The translations under genes were made by a program, and so were the position numbers. Under the pieces are notes generated by a model, which saw only the letters and a list, made by a program, of their open reading frames with translations, made no database searches and was not told where the DNA came from. A stretch of DNA of 39,907 nt from Bacteroidales bacterium (GTDB lineage Bacteria > Bacteroidota > Bacteroidia > Bacteroidales > UBA1715): assembly GCA_012519815.1 (NCBI GenBank), contig JAAYPM010000015.1, forward strand, positions 1 through 39,907, given 5' to 3'. This document shows, piece by piece, positions 29,601-36,757 of this stretch. How positions within the stretch are numbered: position 1 is the stretch's first letter; every line of letters begins with the position of its first letter.

Positions 29601-32600
29601 TCATATGTTGCATCAATGTACGATGAAGTAAAATCTAAATCTAAAGCAAATGATGATGCATTTGTTGGTGTAAAGCCTACTTCCACTACTGTTGTTGCCC
29701 CCATATCTACACTAATTGAAGGAAGTGCCGTAATAGCATCAACTGCTACGTTTGAAATTATAACAGTAATACGTGCCGAAGGACCAACAATATCAACTCC
29801 ATCTGAAACATATACAAAATATTGCCCTTCGGGAACTGATGTAGTAACTATATCATTACTTAAACCTGTAATAGCAACATCTGCAACTTGATTTGCTGTT
29901 AAATCAGCTTGAGATGAAACAACAATATTGCTTGGTATTAAATATGCGTGAGCTGCACGATTTACCGAAACAGTAATGCTTGTGCCTTGCTCTATTTCTC
30001 CTGTTGGAACAACAGACATTGAAAGCGGTGCATCTATAATAGTAACAGGAGTTGTTGTTGGAGTTGAAATATTTCCTTGCGGATACGCATAATCTATAGC
30101 AATAAATCGGAAAGAATCTCCCACAGCAAGCGTTGTTACATCTGCTAAATTAATTGCAGCAGCAACATTTGCCATAACAGCAGTACTAAAATATGATTTA
30201 TTCAGTATGTCGTTTTCGCTCGTAACATCAATTCCGGTAGTTGGTATTAAAAACAACCATGCATCTTCATTTACTGTTGCTGTTACAACCGCAGTTTTTG
30301 CAAATGCACCTGAATCAAACTGTGTAATAATTGGTGGTGTAATATCATTAATCTGCACCCCTATTTTTGCTGAAATTGCTCCTGAAATTGGATCATACGC
30401 ATATGCCCAATAATATCCAGGGGTTAATCCTGTAGTTGCAATTGTTTTATTTACATCTGCCGTAACATCAGCCACAACGCCCCTATCTGCAAATACTGAA
30501 TCCTGCATTGCAGAAAGTATTGGAGCTGTATTAACTGGCACTAAAAATATTTGTCCATCAGCATTACTTTTTGCAGTTAAACTTGCCCCTTCATTAATTG
30601 TAGTAGTAGGTACAGTTAAAATTAATGCAGAACCAACAGAAATATAATCAAACTCTATTGTTCCATTAAATAAAGTTGGATTATAGTCATTTGCTTCTGT
30701 TCCTTCTTTTTCCATAAATTTGAACATTACTTGATAGATATTACTTCTATCAACATCACCAGAAGGACTACCATATACACTTTGGAAATATGTACTTACA
30801 TCAATAGTTTCTGTATGCCAAGCACCATCAACACTTAATGTTTTAAATGGCATTTTATCTGAGGCACATTCACGAATCTTATCTTTTAAATCAATACGCA
30901 CTATTAATGTTGGACTTGTATGTGCAGTTACTCTATAGCGAAATTCAACAACTTCACGATTAGTTAAATCCATTACCTCACGAGATGCTTCACCTGCATC
31001 AACAAAAGTGGTAATATCTAAAGATTGCCATGTTGGATCTACTGCGCCTCCTGCTATTTTAACTGATAACGTTCCTAATCCAGAAGCGTTTTCAGTTAAG
31101 GTATATTTTGGACCTCCACCAAGATTAAGAGTAACATAATCACTTGCGTCATTAAAATCATCACGCCATCCTGTTGTTACCGAAACGCCATATAAATTAA
31201 GTACCGTTTCATTATAAAAGTATTCTCCTGCACGTCCATCAACAGAATAAAATCCATATCCAGCATCAGAAATAGTAACTGCTTCTGAGGCATTTGAAAT
31301 AGGTGTAGCAAGTGTTAATACAAGCGTTGTTGCGTCTCCTTGTTTTGTAGAGATAGATGTAACAGGTGTTGTTACTCCATCAACACGTACGGTAAATGCA
31401 CTCATATTTGTAGGAATCTTCATAGCCGAATTAAACCGAACTTCTATGTGTGTTCCATCATACGAAGAACGTGCATTTGAGAAGTTTACAGTTGCAGGAG
31501 GAGGACAGAATTGGAAATCGTCAAAATACAATTCTGTTGCTTCTGCAACACCGTTCCCTGGTTCCATAATAAACCATTTGTAGGTTGCAGATGAAGACAC
31601 TTTACCTGCAATAGAATATTCAAATTCATGCCAAGTGTTTAGAGCCTTTCCTGTAACATTAATATCAAATTGTATATATTCACCTTTACCAGGAGTGTAC
31701 CATTCATCTGATTCACCAATAGTAATTCGTATTTTTTTATCAGAAGGTGCAGTTTTTACATAATAACGACATTTAAATAATGCATTGTTGTTTAATGCGG
31801 CTGTGAGCTCAGTTGCCATTGCAGTAGGTAATCCACCATTTTGAGTAATACCTGCGTACGCATTACTCGAAGCAGTTTCTTTATAATAAAGTACTTTATT
31901 TGACGCGTCAGCTGGGTCGTTAGTAATAGATACTGTGGTAGCAGCATCCCATGTATAAAATCCTAAGCGTGTGCCACTAGTAAAATCATCAACAACATCA
32001 CAACTAACCGATAAATAAAAATTTTGCACCGGAGCATTTGTAAATGCTTTTGCAGTTTTTGTGCCTGTTAAACCAGTAATAGTGCCACCAGTATAACTCA
32101 CAGTAACCACATCGTTTTTAGATGAAAAATGGCCTCCTTCAATATTTACATTTAAGTATGTTCCATCTTCAGGGTCAATTTCTATACTTGTTACGGGAAC
32201 TGTGCTTCCTTTTACTTTTACAGTAAAATTAGCTGCAGAAGCAGCAGATATTTTTATTTCTTTACTCCATTGTATTTTAATCATAGTTCCATACACATCT
32301 GTTAAACGAGATATTGGATATGGTTCCATGTTTGTGATTTTATTCGTTACTTCAAAATCTGCAAACGCATCAGCTGCAATATTATCAGCAAGCCCTTTAA
32401 TAGTTGTACCATTATATGAAATAGTAATAACTGGTTCCGAAATATCAGATGAAGTGTTAATTATAACACGAGTTCCGCTTACCGAAAGACTTGAAATAGG
32501 AACAGTTGTAGCTTGATCATCAAATTCATCAGCATAGGTATGAACTGTCCAACCCGTAGTACTTGTTGTAGTTGCTAAAGCTTTACTAAAATCAACATAA

Positions 32601-33934
32601 ATTGCATTTCCGTTCGCATTTGTTTCAGCAGCCACAGGAACCGGTTTCATATCCCAAAAGTTAGGCATATTACCAGTTAAAGTTAACATATATAATAATT
32701 GTGTAGTATGCGTGTAATAATGTCCATATTGGTCAACCGCACTACCAGAATACCAACATTTATCCATATATGAATTAAATGATGAACTCACCATAGAACC
32801 GATACTTAACCCACCCGAAAAACACGAGTTATGGTTTTTACCAAGCGCACTAAAATTTGGATTACCAGTTGGATTATCAAAAACATTTCCATTTAACAAA
32901 TACCCATCCCAAATACCAGCAGGGTCGGGGTGTGTTCGTTGAACCCAATCTGTAATATCATATGCAATTTCATATGCATCTTGATGCCCGTACCAAGCAT
33001 AAGCATGTGCCATACGCCATGGAACACGCACTGCGTCATATAAAAAATATGATTCAAATTTATCAGATACTATACCATTAATATAAGTACCAGCAGCTCC
33101 ATGTGTTCCATTATGACACCAGTCGGGCACTAATCCAGTTGATGAATTTGCCGATGCTTTCATTAAATTATAACATGCCGTAGTAACAGCATTCCATCGA
33201 TTACTACCTTGCCAACCTTGCGCAACCTCTACTCTCCCAAAAAGTTCCGTAGCATTGGTAATATAATAACATGGGTTTGCATAATCATTAAATGCGTTCC
33301 CTGGTTTTAATAATTTATTACCATCAACTTCATAACTATAAATATTGTTAATTATAGTACGTGCCTCACTCAAATAATTTACAGAACCAGAACTTCCCCA
33401 TTGTCTATCTGCCATTAATAGCGCTTGTGCAACGTCAACGTCAGCGTCAGTAGCACCGTGTTCGTTTCCTCCTCCAGCAGCAACTTTTCCTGTAAACGCG
33501 TTCACCTTCCAGTTCATAAAACCTTGATGATCGGCGTTTTCTTTATAATATGTCCACAATCTATTAAATGCATCTTGTGTATTATTTGTAGCATTATCCA
33601 TGTACACCATTATAAGCATACCATACGCTATACCTTCAGATACTGTTACAGAACCGTCTTGCCCCGGTTGTATAAATTTAATACGTGCCGCAGGTTTACC
33701 ATTTACAGTACCAGTTGTATAATACGTTGACTTCCATGAATTGTACAAACTTTGAATAGTTGATTGCACATTCGATGCGGTGTAAATATTACCATACGGA
33801 TACTTGTAATTTTGCGGGAAGGGATAATTCTGAGAAAAACCTGTAGTTGCAAATAACGTAAGCATTGCAAAAAGCAGTGTTACTTTTGCCACAATTCCCT
33901 TAAACAATTTGGTAGAGAGTACATCTTGTTTCAT
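23621..33934 (-). CDS. Giant secreted GH8 glycosidase/adhesin-like multi-Ig protein with T9SS sorting domain
   Basis: The protein has 3437 residues. Signal peptide: 1 to about 35 (TTGFSQ). GH8 domain: about 36-430, with the proton-donor Glu100 (VSEGIAYGM), the ATDADVDVAQALLMA segment (161-175), and Asp300 in YDAVRVPWRMA, the likely base of the cellulase-type subfamily. Then: Ig-like modules 431-535, 536-640 and 811-915; beta-sandwich carbohydrate-binding-like modules 641-810 and 916-1102; three related modules 1103-1396; a Big_2-like module about 1398-1485; about sixteen Ig_7/PKD-like modules 1486-2733; six Big_2-like modules 2735-3272; a FIVAR-like helical stretch 3273-3352; and a T9SS sorting domain 3365-3437 (NMLTVEAPEIVN, YAQGLYMLVV). 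It probably acts on a beta-1,4-glucan or similar polymer at or beyond the cell surface. It is transcribed alone, with its own terminator, toward the polysaccharide unit. Substrate is inferred from family only. Confidence 0.9.
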   Translation of the reverse strand: MKQDVLSTKLFKGIVAKVTLLFAMLTLFATTGFSQNYPFPQNYKYPYGNIYTASNVQSTIQSLYNSWKSTYYTTGTVNGKPAARIKFIQPGQDGSVTVSEGIAYGMLIMVYMDNATNNTQDAFNRLWTYYKENADHQGFMNWKVNAFTGKVAAGGGNEHGATDADVDVAQALLMADRQWGSSGSVNYLSEARTIINNIYSYEVDGNKLLKPGNAFNDYANPCYYITNATELFGRVEVAQGWQGSNRWNAVTTACYNLMKASANSSTGLVPDWCHNGTHGAAGTYINGIVSDKFESYFLYDAVRVPWRMAHAYAWYGHQDAYEIAYDITDWVQRTHPDPAGIWDGYLLNGNVFDNPTGNPNFSALGKNHNSCFSGGLSIGSMVSSSFNSYMDKCWYSGSAVDQYGHYYTHTTQLLYMLTLTGNMPNFWDMKPVPVAAETNANGNAIYVDFSKALATTTSTTGWTVHTYADEFDDQATTVPISSLSVSGTRVIINTSSDISEPVITISYNGTTIKGLADNIAADAFADFEVTNKITNMEPYPISRLTDVYGTMIKIQWSKEIKISAASAANFTVKVKGSTVPVTSIEIDPEDGTYLNVNIEGGHFSSKNDVVTVSYTGGTITGLTGTKTAKAFTNAPVQNFYLSVSCDVVDDFTSGTRLGFYTWDAATTVSITNDPADASNKVLYYKETASSNAYAGITQNGGLPTAMATELTAALNNNALFKCRYYVKTAPSDKKIRITIGESDEWYTPGKGEYIQFDINVTGKALNTWHEFEYSIAGKVSSSATYKWFIMEPGNGVAEATELYFDDFQFCPPPATVNFSNARSSYDGTHIEVRFNSAMKIPTNMSAFTVRVDGVTTPVTSISTKQGDATTLVLTLATPISNASEAVTISDAGYGFYSVDGRAGEYFYNETVLNLYGVSVTTGWRDDFNDASDYVTLNLGGGPKYTLTENASGLGTLSVKIAGGAVDPTWQSLDITTFVDAGEASREVMDLTNREVVEFRYRVTAHTSPTLIVRIDLKDKIRECASDKMPFKTLSVDGAWHTETIDVSTYFQSVYGSPSGDVDRSNIYQVMFKFMEKEGTEANDYNPTLFNGTIEFDYISVGSALILTVPTTTINEGASLTAKSNADGQIFLVPVNTAPILSAMQDSVFADRGVVADVTADVNKTIATTGLTPGYYWAYAYDPISGAISAKIGVQINDITPPIITQFDSGAFAKTAVVTATVNEDAWLFLIPTTGIDVTSENDILNKSYFSTAVMANVAAAINLADVTTLAVGDSFRFIAIDYAYPQGNISTPTTTPVTIIDAPLSMSVVPTGEIEQGTSITVSVNRAAHAYLIPSNIVVSSQADLTANQVADVAITGLSNDIVTTSVPEGQYFVYVSDGVDIVGPSARITVIISNVAVDAITALPSISVDMGATTVVEVGFTPTNASSFALDLDFTSSYIDATYDETTQKITITGVQVTSTPTQLLLTSIPDGKTFTINVTVTCPTTAPTLAQVPNVTTCSDAPAPLVANTAPAQAVWYTAATGGAAVYTGNTFAHGKTSGITTYYVAQDANGCESADRLAVTVTVNATPTPAITAAGPLCKNASSITLAATPAGGTWGGAVSSATFNPATAVVGDNTVTYTVTQSGCTGSASAVVVVNDVPSITNVGMPTELCRNDDAITLANYVTPTTGTFTLAGTPFASFNPAEQTVGNKTLTYSVTSDGCTATQDFTINVKAVPTATITGLPASVCVGADALDLTSYVSVSGGTFSDNLGNVSGTTFIPTTTGTSTITHTITANGCTGTATASITVNSLPVITPVADLCVNDDAITVTATPTGGIFSGTGITAAGVFNPAIAGAGTHTITYNAGCGTTTTITVNSAPAPIVNNVSVEVDGTPEAFVASGVNGTVNWYKDETLLNLVGTGASYVSTESTAVENTVYTYYVTNTENGCTSDAVSVTLTVTSCSVQAPTNVTSVAVCDGEAIPSLTATANSGAILKWYSNADVLLESTSTFDPTSYISGTGVTTFKVSQTDGCEGTKATTTVTVHALPSAPTTTNATICEGAAAGTLTATGTTIRWENNLGVEVGTGNSYTPTVTAAGVYPYNAIAISTQLCESAPAPATYSITAKPDKPSIAPVTACEGNPVAALEAQGSTIKWYNAIDATAPIATGASYTTTEIAPNTYTFYATQSVSSCESDKASGTVTIYEKPTVTITGDASVCIDGGDVVLQVSPAGGTITGSAGISGTTFDPAAAGSGAKTLTYAYTDANTCSNSATHTITVYKTTPPTVVDASIQVSDPIPALTATGGTDITWYNDNQTTVLGTGATYTPSIDNTKKGVHTFKVTNTENNCESTPVTATLTITDCSTLAPQVTDATICFGAAIPALTAIGTDIKWYNESGTEVGTGASFVPTSITTHGVYNFYASQTQGCEGPQAKATLTVNALPTITFTAIPAVCSDAAPVSLASYASPAGGTWTGTGVTSNSITPSQAIAGTIDLTYTYTDEKNCVNTNATTITVNHTSRPVIENSPLVVSVDVTPDPFTATGTNVKWYSDESLLTNIANGTTYQASARTVEGEYLFYATQTLNSCVSKAAIATLSVSSCQVLLPTGVENKEICAGEPIPTFTAIGTNLTWYNELGVKVSTDASFTPTVSNAVAGEYLYSVSQTDGCEGPKQTFMLKINALPTVTFAAVPTVCTTDPEFSLDTYVSPAGGVYSGDITSATVNPTNLGAGILAVTYTFDNGTCSNSASTNVTINDCGAPDVTSITINSAVTLNVADVYQLAVQITPPEASTNVLWVIEKPDVISVSPTGEITALTHGTSTLKAVAQDGSNVESNVCIVTVSEVIVPVTSVTFSNVDPIELYENESLDISQYVVVNPTDATNPVITYVSQDPTRISVDANGRVTAATVPYDLTATIRVTVTGTQGVAQANLPIVIKKASVLVSSITIPATATVVVGNTATVTATSVLPAIADDKSITWSVVSGATAGTIDAVSGVVTATGTVGETFAVVATANDGSGVVSNQCVVSIIAEIIPITSMSVETSTVSIEKGGIATITIAFNPTNTTQTELQIESGSAGVISVSKLNDTQYEIQGLKGGMQQVVFRSAENNSLTTSVQVTVTEYVETITVSSAGSANSINVGQTLQLAAVVLPSSATDKTYTWSSSNEAIATVSASGLVTAVTEGNVSITARAADGSFVEGVFNLSVTKVQVSSISLSGPNQVEVGKTIQINYVVNPSTATYADVLFTSSDESIATVDENGIVTGVSAGESGSQVVSITATSVDNPAIIGTFMISVIPLQADKTNLEALYNFGYTVYNDVTDDKIGYKEGQITPIDYNRFINEWYYAQEVLYDQAATQEIVDEAYNSLYEAIRNMNIIPPIAIESIATNNVMVYPTIFSNMLTVEAPEIVNIAVVDAKGTVIDEIQGNGQNQITMYVDSYAQGLYMLVVTTTQGTVTKIVRK
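23624..23842 (-). other. T9SS sorting domain of the giant protein
   Basis: Residues 3365-3437 carry the usual pattern of a type A T9SS sorting domain: VYPTIFSNMLTVE, a middle strand around IAVVDAKGTVIDE, the YAQGLYMLVV strand and a basic end (TKIVRK). It directs outer-membrane passage and normally is cut off on export. Confidence 0.85.
24119..25732 (-). repeat. Block of about six Big_2-like Ig modules
   Basis: Residues 2735-3272 of the giant protein repeat a unit of about 85-95 residues. Its marks are an opening such as VTSITI, VSSITI or VSSISL, a middle with TWSSSNEAIATV or its equivalents, then G-V/I-T-A and a closing strand. The copies are diverged, with clear Big_2 character in at least four of them. 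Confidence 0.75.
25736..28363 (-). repeat. W-W-P super-repeat, three copies (first one expanded)
   Basis: Residues 1858-2733 of the giant protein. Copies 2 (2261-2496, nt 26447-27154) and 3 (2497-2733, nt 25736-26446) each hold two W-type modules (KWY or TWY core, CE/CEG near the end) and one PKD-like P-type module (SPAGG core). Copy 1 (1858-2260, nt 27155-28363) has four W modules before its P module. The link between the first and second W module in every copy is a short Cys-containing strand (VTSCSVQAP, ITDCSTLAP, VSSCQVLLP). Confidence 0.75.
32645..33829 (-). other. GH8 catalytic domain of the giant protein
   Basis: Residues 36-430. Glu100 is the likely proton donor and Asp300 the likely base; aromatic residues such as Trp340-342, Trp394 and Tyr403-407 would line a sugar-binding cleft. 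The domain follows the signal peptide directly, so the enzyme is at the extracellular N-terminus of the protein. Confidence 0.88.
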
Positions 33935-33999
33935 AACAATTATAATTTAATTTAGACTATATACATTTTTTAAAATTTTCAAAAAAACCCGAAGGATTA

Positions 34000-34007
34000 C
34001 AAAAATA
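34000..34007 (-). promoter_or_regulatory. Possible -7 box for the giant GH8 gene
   Basis: On the minus strand the sequence TATTTTTG fits TAnnTTTG, 65 bases before the ATG at 33934, giving a leader of about 55-60 bases. No TTTG is seen at the expected upstream distance, so this is only a half match. The rest of the 249-base region between the divergent starts (33935-34183) is AT-rich, and I see no other clear signal. Confidence 0.35.
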
Positions 34008-34183
34008 CATAATTTTTATAAATAGCATTACGCTTTTGATTTTTTTTAATTTTTCTATATTCTATACATTGACAATTTATAAAGTGAAAATCCCTATATA
34101 TTATTTATTTTTCAACACATATAGATTTGTGCATGGGTATAAAACATGTACATTTGCATACTAAATTTCTTTATTTTTGCTGT

Positions 34184-35431
34184 ATGAAACTATTTACTAC
34201 ATGTATTTTATCGTTTTTTTTTAGCATTTCACTATTCTCTCAATCAATTTCAGAGAAAGCATATTTTTCTTTACTCACCTGTGCTCCCGGTTCCGAAATT
34301 CATTCACATTTTGGACATACTGCTATTCGATTTGTTGACTCTGCAAACTACACTGACATTGTATATAATTTTGGCATGTTTCGCTATTCCGATGATTTTG
34401 TTTACAATTTTGTAAAAGGCGAAACTTACTATCATTTAGGTGTTACATCGTTTTCGCGATTTATAACAGAATATTATTTTGACGAACGAAGTGTGATTGA
34501 GCAAGTGTTAAATTTCACACCTCAACAAGTGCAAACGCTCAATGCAATGCTCGAAAAAAATGCAATGCCCGAACATCGAACATATTTATATAATTTTTTA
34601 TATGATAATTGTGCTACTCGTCCGCGCGACCTTATTATACAAGTATTAGGTGATTCTCTCCAATGGAATATTCCTACAACTACAGCATTTTCTGATACAC
34701 TTTGGTTTGCGTCTTCTGCTGATTTATTACAAAAAGATTCTCTTTCTCGAACATGGCGTGCGTTATTACACAAATATGTGCATAATTATTCGTGGTTGCG
34801 TTTTGGAATAGGACTCGCATTAGGAGAACCAACCGACAAGCCTGCAACAGTATTTGAAAGCATGTTTTTACCCGATTTTTTAAGTATGATGGTGCAACAT
34901 GCTACTATTACAACAGCTGATGGAATAAAGCCGCTTGTTTGCTCTACTCAAACTATTGTTGCTGCAGAACCAATACAAATTCCCCCTCCTTTTGCATTAC
35001 GTCCTTCGGGATTATTTTGGATTTTTACATTTATCTGTTTTACAATAGTATATATTGAATATAAAATGAAAAAACACTTATATTGGTTTGATAGTTTTTT
35101 ATATATACTTATAGGATTATTGGGCGGAGTGTTAACATTTCTCAGTTTTTTCAGTATTCATCCAGTAGTTTTTCCGAATTATAATATTCTTTGGGCATCG
35201 CCTATTCATGTTATATTTGCTCTTGTATGGTTTATTCCAAAATTACGCCCATATACACAATGGTATTTACTCTTGTATGGAATTATTTTCCTTCTTTATA
35301 TAGGTAGTATTCCTTTTAATCCACAATATATGCATGCTGGATATGCTGCTATTATAATAATGTTACTTAGCAGAGTGGGGTCATTTATTATTAATTCAGA
35401 TAAACAAATGATGTTTTCAAAACATAGTTAA
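34184..35431 (+). CDS. DUF4105 (Lnb-like N-terminal domain) membrane protein
   Basis: The protein has 415 residues. It starts at 34184 (MKLFTTCILSFFFSISLFSQ), a signal peptide; an in-frame TTG upstream would add unlikely residues. Residues about 25-190 form the DUF4105/Lnb N-terminal domain: FSLLTCAPGSEIHSHFGHTAIR, NFGMFRYSDDFVYNFVKGE, TYYHLGVTSF, FDERSVIEQ and YLYNFLYDNCATRPRD, the conserved His/Cys/Asn cluster of the family. The C-terminal half has about five hydrophobic helices (from about 285 to 405). DUF4105 is thought to be a papain/NlpC-like periplasmic domain, but its function is not established. It is divergent from the giant GH8 gene and converges on pepP, with no operon partner visible. 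Confidence 0.9.
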   Translation: MKLFTTCILSFFFSISLFSQSISEKAYFSLLTCAPGSEIHSHFGHTAIRFVDSANYTDIVYNFGMFRYSDDFVYNFVKGETYYHLGVTSFSRFITEYYFDERSVIEQVLNFTPQQVQTLNAMLEKNAMPEHRTYLYNFLYDNCATRPRDLIIQVLGDSLQWNIPTTTAFSDTLWFASSADLLQKDSLSRTWRALLHKYVHNYSWLRFGIGLALGEPTDKPATVFESMFLPDFLSMMVQHATITTADGIKPLVCSTQTIVAAEPIQIPPPFALRPSGLFWIFTFICFTIVYIEYKMKKHLYWFDSFLYILIGLLGGVLTFLSFFSIHPVVFPNYNILWASPIHVIFALVWFIPKLRPYTQWYLLLYGIIFLLYIGSIPFNPQYMHAGYAAIIIMLLSRVGSFIINSDKQMMFSKHS

Positions 35432-35483
35432 TACTCAAAATCTTCTTATTTATACAGATTATTCTCTTATATTTCTGTGATTT

Positions 35484-36749
35484 TCATTCTTCAATAAATG
35501 GAATATTGTCCATTAAATCTTTATTTCCGTCTGTTGTTACTAAAATAGTATTTTCTAATCGAATGCCTATTTCTTCTTGAAGAACATATATTCCCGGCTC
35601 GCATGTTAAAACCATTCCCGGTTCTAAAACAACATCTTTTTCTCCAACATCGTGTGTATCAAGACCTAAAAAATGAGAAACACCATGCATAAAATAGGTG
35701 AAATATGCGGGGGATTTTGCTTTTTGTGTTGCAATATCTTGTTTGGTAATAAGTCCTAACAGCAACAATTCTTCCTCTATATATTTACACGCCTCGCTAT
35801 GAATATTCTGAATAGTTGTGCCCGCCGTAATTATCTTTTTTGTTTGTTTAAACGCTCGTAACACCGACATATATATTTGTTTTTGGCGTTTAGAAAATTC
35901 TCCATTCACTGGAATTGCTCGTGTACAATCGCTTGCATAATTTGCATATTCTGCACCAAAATCTATAGTTACTAATGTGCCGGATTCAAGTAGAGAATTG
36001 TTTTTTGTGTAGTGTAAATAACAGGCATTTTTTCCTGAAGCTACAATAGGCTCAAATGCGTGTCCTGAAGCACCATGAGAAATAAAAACTTCTGATAAAA
36101 TTGCCTCAATATGATATTCTTTCATACCCGGTTTAATTCGTGAACAAACCTCTAAAAATCCTTCACGAGTAATTGCACATGCTTTGGAAATTAATTCAAT
36201 TTCTTCGGGTTCTTTAATCAGCCTACATTTACATAAAATAGGTGCTAAAGAGCGAGTTTCATGTTTCGGATATTTTTGTTGCACATAGGTTTTAAATCTC
36301 TCATCACGAGAAGAAATAGGTGATGTAAAACGCGGATTTTCATTTTGATTTATATAGATTATTTCACTTTTTTTAGCATATTCGGCAAAAGTTGTATAAA
36401 ATTCCTTTTCTGAAAGCACTGTTTGAATACCTGATATTTTTTGAGCTTCAAGCGGAGTTAGTTTTTTTCCTTCCCAAATTTCAAGTTTTTCATCTGGCTT
36501 TAAAATAAATAATTGCACACGTTTATTTGGGTCTGATTCATAAGGAACAAACAATAAAATTGATTCTTCTTGTTCGATACCCGATGCGTAAAAAAAATCT
36601 GATTGCTGCCGAAATGGGAAAAACAAATCGCCATTACGTGGCATTGCATCATTTGAATGAATAACCGCAATAGAATTTTGCGGCATTTGTGCAAGAATTT
36701 TCTCTCTGTTTTTGCTAAATAAATATGGTGATATAGCTTCGTATCGCAT
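35484..36749 (-). CDS. pepP: Xaa-Pro aminopeptidase (M24B, aminopeptidase P)
   Basis: This cytoplasmic dimetal enzyme removes the N-terminal residue before a proline. The 421-residue protein has the N-terminal creatinase-like domain (RQQSDFFYASGIEQE) and a C-terminal pita-bread domain. All five metal ligands are present: Asp263 (TIDFGAEY), Asp274 (SDCTRAIP), His359 (HGVSHFLGLDTHD), Glu384 (LTCEPGIY) and Glu399 (GIRLENT). It starts 8 bases after the hybrid-kinase stop on the same strand, so the two may share a transcript, although no functional link is obvious. Confidence 0.94.
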   Translation of the reverse strand: MRYEAISPYLFSKNREKILAQMPQNSIAVIHSNDAMPRNGDLFFPFRQQSDFFYASGIEQEESILLFVPYESDPNKRVQLFILKPDEKLEIWEGKKLTPLEAQKISGIQTVLSEKEFYTTFAEYAKKSEIIYINQNENPRFTSPISSRDERFKTYVQQKYPKHETRSLAPILCKCRLIKEPEEIELISKACAITREGFLEVCSRIKPGMKEYHIEAILSEVFISHGASGHAFEPIVASGKNACYLHYTKNNSLLESGTLVTIDFGAEYANYASDCTRAIPVNGEFSKRQKQIYMSVLRAFKQTKKIITAGTTIQNIHSEACKYIEEELLLLGLITKQDIATQKAKSPAYFTYFMHGVSHFLGLDTHDVGEKDVVLEPGMVLTCEPGIYVLQEEIGIRLENTILVTTDGNKDLMDNIPFIEE

Positions 36750-36757
36750 AAGGAATT

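Noticed and set aside
28461-29891. Long open frames on the plus strand inside the giant gene (about 160 and 184 codons)
   Set aside because: They are shadows of the Thr/Val/Ala-rich repeat coding on the minus strand. Their proteins have no domain character, and the minus-strand frame is continuous through them.
34172-34179. TATTTTTG as a promoter box for the DUF4105 gene
   Set aside because: It ends 4 bases before the start codon, and the only TTTG upstream (34153-34156) is 15 bases away instead of about 20.
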